A program made the position numbers and the translations under genes. Under the pieces are notes generated by a model that saw nothing but the letters and a program-made list of their open reading frames with translations, did not search any database and was not told where the DNA came from. Of a stretch of 64,000 nt of DNA, positions 35,467 through 46,100 are shown in pieces. This DNA is from Brassica napus (Eukaryota; Streptophyta; Magnoliopsida; Brassicales; Brassicaceae), in assembly GCF_020379485.1 (NCBI RefSeq), contig NC_063439.1, positions 22,072,098-22,136,097 on the forward strand, written 5' to 3'. Position 1 is the first letter of the stretch. The number at the start of each line of letters is the position of its first letter.

Positions 35467-37059
35467 GTTCTTTTACTTGTCCACAAGTGAACTTTCTAGA
35501 ACTCATAGGGAGAGAGGTTGAAGGTGGGAGCACATAGCCAAAAGAAACACAACTAGCACACTCTCTTATTACACTCTAGCTTCTCTAGGCCTATCTTAAC
35601 TTTTTGTTCTTACACTCATCATCAAGCATCCACACATTCAAATCAACCAACTCTCACATTCATTAAGCACAAAACATCAGGTGAATTCTTGCAAATGGTC
35701 AGTTGGTCCAAGTCATTTGGTTGGGTAAGGGAAGGCTTTTATTCAAGTGATTCAAGAGGTTCAAAACATATGATCTTTAAGGTGGTTTACTCTCAAAACA
35801 AGTAGCCTTGACATTGCACATAATATATCTAAGAAAGGGACCAACTCATGCATACAATGCTCAATCTCCATTGTTCTACCTTTTTCCAAACATACAAATT
35901 CACAATCATTTCCCAATGTCAAACCCAACTCACATCTCTCACCAAAAGATCCTAAGAACTTTAACTCCTTCTCTTTGAAATCTACAAGGGATTTTTCACA
36001 ACCTCAAAACATTTCTTAGCTCCTAACAACTTTGCTAGCCCCTTTTCTTTCTTTTCTTTCTTTTTTTTTTTTTTCTTTTTTTCGTTTTCTTTTTTCTTTT
36101 TTTTTTTTTTTTTTTTTTTTTAGGCTGGGGGCCAAGACTTTTCAAAACTTGAGCTAGAGGCTTCTATACTGGTCCCAATAAAACAATTCACTTAAGCACA
36201 AAGAGTCTATCTTTTCCTTTTCATTTCTCCCAAATCATAATCACAACACTCACCCCCACCTATAGCTAGACAATAGAGTGTCCAATCTAGCAAGAATGAA
36301 GATCAAGCATTGTCGTTCCCGATACTCTCAACATTATGCACATGTAAGACTTTCCGAAAAAGGCCTCACTCATCAAACAATGAAAGCTTAAAAGGAGGAA
36401 AGGTTTTGGGAGTGGTCTACCACTAGAGTTTGTCAAAAAAGATTGGTATAAAAGATGTGACAACTCAAGTGTGTATAGCCATGACTCAGTACACAAGGGA
36501 CCATGAGCAAGAAGCATTAAGTTCGTTCAGTTCAAATAAGGTTGTAGTTGGCTTCAAAGACTGAGTTTCAGCAATCAACAAGTTTCAGGAAGAGTTTTCA
36601 AGGCTCGAAACATACAAGTCTTTTTGAGAGGTGCAAAAGCTACTCAAGTGCAACGTAGTGTTCTTTACAAGGCATTCAAAATCATTGCTCCCAATGCAAG
36701 TGAATGCAACCTATATGCTCTAGACTCTCCTAAAAATGCAAATGATGCAAACTAAATGATTGATTTTTTTTTTTTTATCTATGCAAATAGGTATGCCATG
36801 CATGACTCAATGAAACAACATCAAAGCAAACATGATCAAATACTTGGTACCTCCCCCAAACTTGAGTTACACAGTCTCTGTGTCGTCAAGTAGAGAGAGA
36901 GATACCGAAAAGAAGACTAATATGCAAAAATGAAATGGTATATACAAGGGAGTGTGGTGGGTTACCTTCTATAGGGAATGAGTAGAGGGAGATGCTCCCT
37001 CCTCGTCGTCCTCAGGTGGTAACTCTTCAAGGTGCTCATCAGCAGGAGTGCCCATCTCT
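35467..37059. other. Non-coding interior of the retrotransposon
   Basis: No pol domain is recognised in any frame. It holds a long T-rich tract (about 36040-36121) and an internal purine tract at 36852-36865. This is where pol would lie in an autonomous relative. Confidence 0.6.
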
Positions 37060-37667
37060 TCAATGTAGAAGGCTTGCCCGAACACAGTTGGTTTCCTCAT
37101 TTTCCCTTGATGTCAAAGTGGAGGATGTTCTCTTTACCCAAATGGAGATCAATCGTGCCTCCTTCACATTAACAATAGCTCCTGCTGTAGCTAAGAATGG
37201 CCTTCCTAGAATCAATGGATCTTGAGCCTCCTCACCCATCTCAAGCACCACAAAATCTGTAGGTATCTCATACCTTCCAATCTTCACAGGGAGGTCCTCT
37301 AAGATGCCCACAGGTACTTCACTGAACGATCAGCTAACACCAGAGAGAGTCTACACTTCTTGTACTGAGTGAATCCAAGCTTCTTTGCAACAGACAAAGG
37401 CATCAAGCTGACACTAGCTCCCAAATCGCAGAGACTTTTCTCAAATACCATAGGTCCAAGAGCACAAGGTAGTGTGAAGCTTCCTGGATCCTCTAATTTC
37501 TCTGGAACATCAAGCCTCTGGATGATGGCATTGCACTCATGGGTAAGAATCATCATGCCTTCCATCTCCTTCTTCTTTGCAGCTACAACATCTTTCAGGA
37601 ACTTGTTGTATTGAGGAATCAACATGAAAGCATCGATGATGGGCATTGCAACCTGAGCTTCACTCAT
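37060..37667 (-). pseudogene. Retrotransposon aspartic protease remnant
   Basis: One frame (37667-37299) reads SLCDLGASVSLMPLSVAKKLG, where DLGA replaces the usual DTGA/DSGA of retroviral-type proteases, as is common in Athila-like elements. The continuation IPTDFVVLEMGEEAQDPLIL and GRPFLATAGA lies in a different frame (37311-37060). The frame changes near 37305, so the protein is broken. It follows the gag-like frame on the same strand. Confidence 0.8.
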
Positions 37668-37794
37668 TTGCTTCTCAAACAGAGCCTTGTACTTCTCTAG
37701 CAGCTGCTTCTTGAATCTACCAGGGAATGGAAGTTTGGGTTCATAGGGAGGAGGAACAAAAGAACTTTCACTTGCTGGAGTAACAACTTCACCA

Positions 37795-38457
37795 TCATTT
37801 ACCTTTGGCTTCCACTATCTTCTCCAAGATCTCGTCATTGATCTTCTCATCAACAATCACCACTTCATCATCTATGTTGATGGCAACCCCCTCACCTAGT
37901 TTCTCAGCATCCTTGGTGAGGGTTCTAGGAGGTAACTGTACCACTCCTAAGGGTGATAGCTTTGGCCTCCTTGGGGTTTGGTCAGACTTTCCAGGTAGAG
38001 ATCCTTGCTGGCGATTCTGGTGAGTGTTCATGGAAGCAAACTGATTCTCTAAATTCCTGACTGTAGAAGCAAGGTGTGAGAATTTGTTGTTGAGCTCATT
38101 GTAGCTCCCATCAATCTTGGAATGAAGGTTCTTCAACTCATAACCAACATGCTTCTCACTTCTAGTCTGAGACTCCAAGATTTGTTTCAGTAAGGTATCA
38201 GTGCTGCTCTCTTGAGGAGCAGAGGAACCAGACGAGGGTTTTGCTGAGGCTGATAGCTGCCTTGCTGGTTGTTTCTTGGCGGATAGCCACTCTGTTGGTT
38301 GTTTGGATAGGATTTCTGTTGGTAGTTGTTGTACTGAAAGTTGGGCTCTTTTTGTACCAGCTACCATTGTTGTTGATGAAACACAACTCTTCTTGACCTT
38401 CCAAACCCTCAACCTCATTGACAGCAAGTGGATCTTCCTGCTTGGAGTTACCAACAA
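37795..38457 (-). pseudogene. Gag-protease linker, frameshifted
   Basis: This frame contains the polar linker seen after gag in Athila/Tat-type elements (ESSTDTLLKQILESQTRSEK, then NELNNKFSHLASTVRNLENQ). The upstream part from about 38457 to 38240 is out of frame with respect to both the gag-like frame and the Gln/Asn-rich linker, implying at least two frameshifts in the region 38345-38200. Confidence 0.65.
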
Positions 38458-39409
38458 ACTTCAGCTGCTCTTGGGTGGCTTTTTCAGCAATGAGTAGGTC
38501 GATCTTGTCTTCCAAAGCTTTGATCTCTTTCCTCGTCTGCTTATCATCTGTTCTACTGCCTCTGTCGTGGTCTCCACTGTAGACTGCATCACTCTTTACC
38601 ATGTTGTCAACCAGCTCTTCTGCATCCTCCTCAGTTCTCCCCAAGAAGAACCCATTGCTAGCTGTATCCAGTCTGGCTCTGTACTTAGGAAGAGCACCAC
38701 GGTAGAATGTGCTCAGCAAGCTCTCCTTAGAAAAGCCATGGTGTGGGCATTGAGCTTGGTAGCCCTTGAATCTCTCCCAGGCTTCACTGAAGCCTTCCAA
38801 GTTCTTCTGTTGAAAGCTGGAAATCTCGTTTCTCAGCTTAGCAGTTCTTGAAGTAGAGAAGAACTTCTCCAAGAATGCTTTCTTGCAGTCATCCCAAGTG
38901 GTGATGGAGTCACTGGGTAGAGACTTCTCCCACTGACGTGCCTTATCCCCCAAAGAGAAAGGGAATAGCTTGAGCTTTAAGGCATCTTCGGACACACCAT
39001 TGGTTTTTGACAACCCACAGTAGCTGTCGAACCTGTCCAAGTGAAATGGATCCTCTAGAGCCAAGCCATGATACTTGTTGTTCTCGATCACGTTGAGGAG
39101 TCCTGATTTGATCTCAAAGTTGTTGGCTGCCACAGCTGGTGCTCGGATTCCCAATCTATGACCATGAATGTTGGGGCGGTCGTAAGTGCCAATGGATCGA
39201 GCTGCTCGCTGTTGGTTTGCTGGAGCATTGTTATTAGCGCCATTGACGCCTGCATCATGCTGATGTATGTCTCCCATATCAGTGTCCAATCTCTGCAAGT
39301 GAGCATGTTGCTCTTCTTCTCTTCTCTTTCTAGCACACTCTCTCTCTAAAGCTCTGATGTCTGCAGCTCTTGGAACTAGGTTTGATGGACCCCTGCTCCT
39401 CAAGTTCAT
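38198..39409 (-). CDS. Retrotransposon gag-like protein, 3' frameshifted
   Basis: The likely start is the ATG at 39409 (MNLRSRGPSNLVPRAADIRA). The region around GLALEDPFHLDRFDSYCGLS, FPFSLGDKARQWEKSLP, TTWDDCKKAFLEKFF and EAWERFKGYQAQCPHHGF matches the Retrotrans_gag family (PF03732) as found in Athila-like elements. It is open for over 340 residues to about 38345 and then leaves the conserved frame. It would form the particle shell. No zinc knuckle is visible. The start codon is about 110 bases inside the primer-binding site. Confidence 0.82.
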   Translation of the reverse strand: MNLRSRGPSNLVPRAADIRALERECARKRREEEQHAHLQRLDTDMGDIHQHDAGVNGANNNAPANQQRAARSIGTYDRPNIHGHRLGIRAPAVAANNFEIKSGLLNVIENNKYHGLALEDPFHLDRFDSYCGLSKTNGVSEDALKLKLFPFSLGDKARQWEKSLPSDSITTWDDCKKAFLEKFFSTSRTAKLRNEISSFQQKNLEGFSEAWERFKGYQAQCPHHGFSKESLLSTFYRGALPKYRARLDTASNGFFLGRTEEDAEELVDNMVKSDAVYSGDHDRGSRTDDKQTRKEIKALEDKIDLLIAEKATQEQLKFVGNSKQEDPLAVNEVEGLEGQEELCFINNNGSWYKKSPTFSTTTTNRNPIQTTNRVAIRQETTSKAAISLSKTLVWFLCSSREQH

Positions 39410-39522
39410 ACACCTGTAGATTAAAGGGAGGTGAAGAAAGAGAATCAGTAACAAAAGAAAATAAAAATGACTTAGTCTCAAGCAAGTGACTAAATCTCAA
39501 TGTTTAAATCTACTCAGAATTT

Positions 39523-39535
39523 GGCAACGGCGCCA
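39523..39535 (-). promoter_or_regulatory. Primer-binding site for tRNA-Asp
   Basis: Minus-strand TGGCGCCGTTGCC is complementary to the 3' end of plant tRNA-Asp including CCA, and lies three bases inside the 5' LTR. This primer is characteristic of Athila-type elements. Confidence 0.88.
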
Positions 39536-39538
39536 ATT

Positions 39539-41010
39539 TGATGTTAGGAGTTTTCAAGGCTCCTAAGACAAATGTTGTAGTATAGAAGATTGTCGAACCA
39601 GTTCTGAGGGATATCAAAGCACTGAGAATGCAAGTACTCACTTAATCTAAGTGCAACCAATGATTTAGATGGTTTTAAGCTATGACTAAAACTAAAAAGC
39701 AATAACAGAATGATACTTTCTTGACTAAGGGAAAAGAGAACTCATGGGCATAGGGATTAGACCTTGGGTGATCAAGTATCGAACTAAGGATGGCAAATGA
39801 TCAATCAAACTATCAACCTTAAGCCTAGACACAATTCTAAGCAAGCTCTATGTCTAGATGAATGCTCATTTGCTAACATATCTCAAACATCAAATGTCTT
39901 TGGTTGAATAATATGAAAGCAATCATTACTAACAAGTCTATTAGCTATCTTAGCACCTTTAACAACAAATGTCTTTGGCAAAGTATACTAAAAGCCTAGG
40001 AGAGTTGTCTCGGGCATTTCATCGAACACCTTTCGGGTGAGAAATGCCTAAGGATCAACAACTGAGTGGCCAACTCAGAAGATGCATTATGATTACTCTA
40101 CTAGCAAGGAAATATGAATGATCTACACTAAAACATCCTAGCTCTAACCTAATCACCCTTAATCTCCCTAACCCATGAATTCAAAAGGTGATTACTCACT
40201 AATCTCCATGATTCCTCTTAAACCCATATTGGATTTCAGATTAATCATGTAAAGAAATAGATAAGAAATCAACACAAGAACATAACAATCAAAATCAAGA
40301 GATGAACTTCTCAAGAGAGTTTTTGTGTATTTCTCAATAGATCAAAAGATAAAAGATAATCTGCCTCTGGTGGCTACAAAGATGTTTAAAACATAGGTTT
40401 TAGAAATGTAAAACGTGCATAATGAAATGACCAAAAGGCCCTTAAGTAAACTAGAAATCGAGCAGATAATAGGCGCGGAGCGACCTCGGCATGTCGCTCC
40501 GGCAAGTCGCTCCGGCCTCCGGGAGCGACCTCAGTGGGTCGCTCTGAGAGGTCGCTCCAGGCTTCGCTTCGTGTCGTCTCGCCATAGAGACGCGAGCGAC
40601 CTCGGGGTGTCGCTTTGGGAGGTCGCTCCGAGAGGGGTGTGAGATGCGAGCGACTTCGTGCTGTCGCTCCGGGAGGTCGCTCCGGGCTCGTTCTCGCGTC
40701 TCCGAGTGATGAAACCGCGAGCGACTTCTCCCTGTCGCTCTGGTAAGGTCGCTCCAATAGGGAGGTCAGAGCGACTTGGTGGTGTCGCTCCGGACTGGTC
40801 GCTCCATGCCTTGCTCGCCCAATGACCACTCTAAACACTCCTTTTGAGCTCCAAATGCACCCAAATTCTCCAGAAACTCCATGTGGTACTCAAATACCTG
40901 ATAGAGACATATGTATGCAAAATGCAACCTAAACATGTCTAAATCCTAATCTATATGATGAAAATGTTTATGAATGAATGGATAAAACAATGTAAATATG
41001 CAAGATATCA
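39539..41010 (-). repeat. 5' LTR
   Basis: The 1472-base copy contains the promoter of the element and the GAGCGAC module array (40478-40805). It ends at the junction with the interrupted transposase-like frame at 41011. Confidence 0.9.
40478..40805. repeat. Array of six GAGCGAC modules in the 5' LTR
   Basis: Counterpart of the array at 34920-35248, with the same number and order of modules and a few base differences and small indels. Its conservation in both LTRs reflects their common origin. Confidence 0.85.
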
Positions 41011-41782
41011 CGCATCTAATACACCAAACTGATTTATTGGAGTTGGTAACTGTGTAGTGAAAGTTATGCTTCATTGCACATAACTCAAACCTCGCTTTCA
41101 AAACTGTTTTGTTGAGGAAAAGATCTCCCGTCTTAACCAATTCGACCACCTGACTCTTTGCCAATTTTTCTCTGTTTTCTTTTTCAGAATTGATCTTGTC
41201 AGCATCATAATCATCTCCTTCAACCTCGTCTTGCTTCATTTTTCCTTTCTTCTTCTCGTTATGCTTGTCAGCATCATAATCATCTCCATCAACTTCACTT
41301 TGCTTCATCTTCCCTTTCCTCTTCTCGTTATGCTTAGCCCCCTTAACAATATTTGAAGCGGTCCCAATGTCACAAAGATTTCGCTTGTTCTCTTCACTAG
41401 TACTTGCATCAGTTGGCATCTTATTAAGATCAATGTCGATCTTATTTGGATTTCCTTGCTTTGCTTTATAGCTGACACACAATTGAGTTGACTGATGCTT
41501 CTTACAAAACCCTAGAAAATTTTGAACTTGCCTTGAGTTTCCAATGATCACTGGTGGACATTTTGATGAATTGATCAATCCAATAGGAAGGTAACTCAAC
41601 TCCAAATCAGCATCTGTTTCTTCAAAACCAAAATCCTCTATAACGTTTTTCTGTAACTCTTCCGGAGAAGACTTCAATTCCAAAGCAAGTAACCTTCCCC
41701 CTTTCTTTTTATCAACATTAAAACTCCAACCTGAAGATACAACCAATTCCCAAACACCACATGAAGCATAGACATGAATCAT
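41011..41782 (-). pseudogene. MULE transposase N-terminus, truncated by LTR insertion
   Basis: From the ATG at 41782 the frame reads MIHVYASCGVWELVVSSGW, then DLELSYLPIGLI and CPPVIIGNSRQVQNFLGFC, a pattern I associate with the N-terminus of Brassicaceae MULE transposases. Two near-identical acidic/basic repeats follow (KGKMKQ, DDYDADK). It then reads LFLNKTVLKARFELCAMKHN and SVWCIRC, the start of a MuDR domain (PF03108). The frame is cut at Cys by the LTR at 41010, and no continuation occurs on the other side of the retrotransposon. The catalytic domain is absent. Confidence 0.72.
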
Positions 41783-41992
41783 GGTAAAAATAATGTGAAA
41801 ATTTTGTGAACAATCAATGGAATATAGAAGACGGCGAAGAAGGTTGCCAAGGTTTTTTTTGTGGCTTTTTTTTGTTCTTTTTCGTTTTTTTTTTAAAATC
41901 GATTTTTTAAAAAATATAAAAGTGAATATTCTCAAATATTTTGTTTCCATATTTTTAGGAACTGATTTCTTATCCGTAGAATACAACTAATA

Positions 41993-42150
41993 TGTAGAAA
42001 TCAGTTTCTACAGTTTTTTAGAATTATAGTAATGTTTAGAATTTGATTTCTACATGTTTTAGATTTATAGTAAATCTGTAGAAGTCGGTTTCTACATGTT
42101 TTAGAATTAGATTAATGTGTAGATTTTGATTTCTAAGAATTTTAGAATGG
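41993..42150. repeat. Degenerate tandem repeat in MULE subterminal region
   Basis: About four copies of a 40-46-base unit of the type TGTAGAAATCAGTTTCTACA followed by TTTTAGAATTATAGTAA. Each unit has an internal GTAGAA/TTCTAC inverted pair. The repeats continue more weakly to about 42300. They lie upstream of the truncated transposase frame. Confidence 0.7.
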
Positions 42151-42539
42151 TAGGTTAAGCGCGGAATGTGTATTCTACATATTTGTAGAATACTCCTATT
42201 TACGTAGATCACGTATTCTAAACATTGTAGATTCAATGAAAAAAGTAGATTTTGTTTTCTACTTCGTAGAATGTCATTTCTACTTATTTTAGAACATAAT
42301 CTGAAATTTATAATTTTAAATTTTTTTATAACTGGAAAATATACCATTAAGTTCATATATGTATTTTAACAAATGTTACTATTTTTTCAAATTTTTTTTG
42401 TTTGTAAAACTATTTATTAGAATTATTTTCATAAATATTAAAGGGTATTGTAGGAAAATATGACACAAAATATAGATTAGTCTAAAGGGACATAGTTACT
42501 ATTTTTTTGCTCTAAAAAAACAGTTTTCCCTTTTTTTTT

Positions 42540-43103
42540 GGTTATTTCACAAATAAGCTCTTTTTAGTGTACGAAAGAGTTGTTAACCCTAGCTGCACTC
42601 TCTTGAATTATACTGTACTTCTCTTAAAACTTGGGTTACAGATCAAGGCAAAACCCCAACAGGAAAAAAAAATAGATATCTAAGAGCACTACTAATTAGG
42701 AATTAGCAAACGCTAAACCCCAAAAGACAAAAATGTAAGATGCGGCCCAGAATCAAAAGGCCGTAATTGTTGTTTTTTTTTTAAATTTTAAAATAGAAGA
42801 GTATAAAAGAAGGTAAAAAAGAAAACTTTTGGCCTTTCTCCAGATACATCTCCCCAATCACGCGTCCCCTCCCGCTTCTCACTCATGCGTAGGGGAAACT
42901 CGAAGCTTCCACTTCCCAAAAAACTGATCTCTCTGACTCTCTCGATATCCTCTGTAATTCCATCTCCTACGATCGCTTGATCCATCTCCTTTCCTCGTAA
43001 CCTGCATAAACATTTTCGAATTCTAAAAGTGTAATTGATTCTGATCGGACGAGTATATTCTGCAGGATCGGCTCTAGTATTTTTGATTCTTCGTTCAGAT
43101 AGA
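42540..43103 (+). promoter_or_regulatory. Promoter and leader of the SPS gene
   Basis: Non-coding. The segment 42840-42990 is CT-rich, and a TTCTGCAG splice-acceptor-like site at 43060-43067 precedes the start codon by 37 bases, so an intron in the 5' leader is likely. The MULE ends at the left border of this short promoter and may affect it. Confidence 0.45.
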
Positions 43104-46100
43104 ATGGTGGGAAACGACTGGGTGAACAGTTACCTGGAGGCGATCCTCGCCGCGGAACCGGGGATCGGCGATTCCAAATACAGCGACTCCAAATCCTCGC
43201 TGCTTCTGAGAGAGCGTGGCCATTTCAGTCCCACTCGTTATTTCGTTGAGGAGGTCATCACTGGATTCGATGAGACCGATCTCCACCGCTCTTGGATTCA
43301 GGTATACACCACACTCTCCCTCCCTCTCTTTTGATTTTTTTTTTTACTTTATTGTTGGATTGGTTCTGCGCAGGCTGCTGCAACGAGAAGTCCGCAGGAG
43401 AGGAACACGAGGCTGGAGAATCTCTGCTGGAGGATTTGGAATCTCGCTCGCCAGAAGAAGCAGGTTGATCATCAGAGTTGTTGTCAATCTTTGATTATTT
43501 GTTTCTTTGGATTGTGTTGAGAGTAATTTGAGATATTGTTAGAAGAATAATTATTGTGTTTACTCTTTCTTCACTTAGGTTGCAGGGAAGTATGCTAAGC
43601 GTACTGCGAAACGTCATCTCTTGCGAGAGAGAGCACGCTTGGAGGCTACTGCTGATATGTCAGAGGACTTATCGGAAGGAGAGAAAGCTGACGTGCCTGG
43701 TGAGATTCTTACTCCCACTGATAGCAGCAAAGGGAGAATGTCTCGGATCAGCTCTGTTGATGTGTTTGAGAATTGGTTTGCTCAGCACAAAGAAAAGAAG
43801 CTTTACATCGTCTTAATAAGGTATATATGTTACTTGATTGAGATTTTCAACACAATAGAAGCAAATAATATTGGAGCTCTTCTTGCAGTCTTCATGGTTT
43901 GATACGAGGTGAGAACATGGAGCTTGGTCGGGACTCTGATACCGGTGGCCAGGTTGGCTTTCTGCAATGGTTTAGTCATTCGTTTCACACAGCATTTAAC
44001 ATTTTTCTGGCAAACAGGTGAAGTATGTTGTGGAGCTTGCAAGGGCTTTGGGATCAATGCCGGGAGTCTACCGGGTTGATTTGCTGACCCGTCAGGTATC
44101 AGCACCGGATGTTGACTGGAGCTACGCTGAACCATCTGAGATGCTTAATCCTCTGGAATCAGACACAGATCAGGAGCATGGAGAGAGTAGTGGAGCTTAT
44201 ATAATCCGTATACCATTCGGTCCAAAAGATAAATATGTAGAGAAAGAGCTCCTCTGGCCTCATATCCCTGAGTTTGTTGACAGGGCGCTTAGCCATGTCA
44301 TGCAGATGTCCAAAGCTCTTAGTGAGCATATCGGTGGTGGGAAACCGGTTTGGCCTGTTGCTATTCACGGGCACTATGCGGATGCAGGAGATTCCACCGC
44401 ACTTCTCTCGGGGGCTCTAAATGTACCGATGGTTTTCACCGGACATTCTCTGGGTCGTGATAAGCTGGAGCAACTCCTGAAACAAGGCCGGCCGAAAGAA
44501 GAGATAAATTCTAACTACAAAATAATGAGGCGGATTGAGGCAGAGGAGCTATGCCTTGATGCCTCTGAGATTATTATAACTAGCACAAGGCAAGAGATTG
44601 AAGAGCAGTGGCGTCTTTATGATGGTTTTGATCCAGTTTTGGAGCGAAAACTCAGAGCTAGGATGAAAAGGGGTGTGAGCTGTCATGGCAGATTTATGCC
44701 TCGCATGGTGGTAAGTATCATCTCTATCCTGTCTTCTTAGTTACTCTCTGCTACAGGTGATTTCTGTTTCTGAACATTTCTTTGTGTTGATTGGTAGCTT
44801 TGTTGTCTGAATGTAGGTGATTCCTCCAGGCATGGAATTTCATCACATTGTACCGCATGATGTGGATAACGATGGGGAAGGAGCTAGAGACGATGAAAAT
44901 CCACAATCTCCTGATCCGCCAATTTGGTCTGAGGTTAGTGTAATCTTTGAACAGTAAATATTTTTCTTTTACATATTAGATGACAGTGTTACCTGCAAGT
45001 TGTTTCAGTGCTACCTTTATATTTACTGTAAACTCTTCACATTGGCAGATTATGCGTTTCTTTTCTAACCCACGCAAGCCCATGATACTCGCTCTTGCTC
45101 GGCCAGACCCTAAGAAAAACTTGGTAACTCTAGTCAAAGCATTTGGAGAATGTCGTCCATTAAGGGAACTTGCTAACCTTGTAGGTTTTCTTCTTTATCT
45201 TCTCAACTGAAGCACGTCTATGATCCGCTTTTAGTTTTCATGGGCAGTGTTTCACTTTTGCACATTTTTTTGTTTGTTAATTGTAGACTTTGATAATGGG
45301 AAACCGAGATGATATCAATGAATTGTCTAGCACCAATGCTTCGGTGCTTCTTTCCATTCTGAAACTGATCGACAAGTATGATCTTTATGGTCAAGTGGCA
45401 ATGCCTAAGCATCACAAACAATCGGATGTTCCAGAGATTTACCGCTTAGGAGCCAAAACAAAAGTAAGGTTCTAGACTCATTTCAAATACAGTTCTTACA
45501 GTTACTTTTCTCTTCATAGCTCATTTCTGTCCCAATTTATCCTCGTTGTGCCTTTTAACTTTTTTTAACTGATATAGTAATATGGGTTCTGAAAGTATAA
45601 CTTTACTGCATAGTCCATTCAGCCAATAAAAAATTTCAACGTATAGGATGTTAACTTGTATTTCTGCAGCTGTTACTCTAAAGCAGTTTGTTCATCCATC
45701 TTATCTCAAATAATTTTTCTCAGGGAGTTTTTATCAATCCAGCTGTGATTGAACCATTTGGACTGACTCTTATTGAGGTAACTGTCTTTGTTTTCTCTTA
45801 AGTGCTCTTGTTCTTTGTCATTCTATCTTTTGACCAAGCGATGTGTCTAACAGGCAGGAGCTCATGGATTGCCCATTGTTGCAACAAAAAATGGAGGTCC
45901 CGTCGACATTAACCGGGTTTGTATCTCCCGATAATACAGATGACTTTACATTTGTGATCCTATACTTCCATGAAATTAACCTTCTGATGAAATGGGCTAA
46001 CTAATTGACAGGTTCTTGACAATGGTCTTTTGGTTGACCCTCATGATCAGCAAGCTATAGCTGATGCTCTCCTGAAACTGGTTTCAGACAAAAATCTCTG

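Larger units (their letters stand above)
33984..41010 (-). mobile_element. Athila-type LTR retrotransposon lacking reverse transcriptase and integrase
   Basis: The 7.0-kb element lies on the minus strand: its 5' LTR is at 39539-41010 and its 3' LTR at 33984-35452. Both LTRs run TGATATC to AACATCA in element sense and differ by only a few substitutions and indels, so the insertion is young. A primer-binding site complementary to tRNA-Asp lies just inside the 5' LTR, and a purine tract just inside the 3' LTR. Coding remains are a gag-like frame and aspartic-protease fragments. The 1.5 kb between protease and purine tract is non-coding. No reverse transcriptase, RNase H or integrase motifs were found, so it would need another element for mobilisation. 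Flanking bases are AGGCA and CGCAT on the plus strand, so no perfect 5-bp target duplication is present. Confidence 0.88.
33371..42530 (-). mobile_element. Mutator-like element (MULE) carrying a nested LTR retrotransposon
   Basis: Terminal inverted repeats of about 57 bases (33371-33427 and 42474-42530) match with few differences; both start GGGAAA and contain ACTATGTCCCTTTAGACTAA. Nine T bases flank each side (33362-33370 and 42531-42539), the 9-bp target duplication typical of Mutator elements. Without the nested retrotransposon (33984-41010) about 2.1 kb remain: a truncated transposase-like frame on the minus strand (41782-41011), an AT-rich subterminal repeat, and about 550 bases at the left end with GATCGATCGATC-type palindromes. 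The element is non-autonomous now. Confidence 0.85.

Noticed and set aside
40946..41986. Extended 346-codon version of the MULE transposase fragment
   Set aside because: The upstream extension begins without an ATG matching the family and the downstream part runs into the LTR; only 41782-41011 resembles a transposase.
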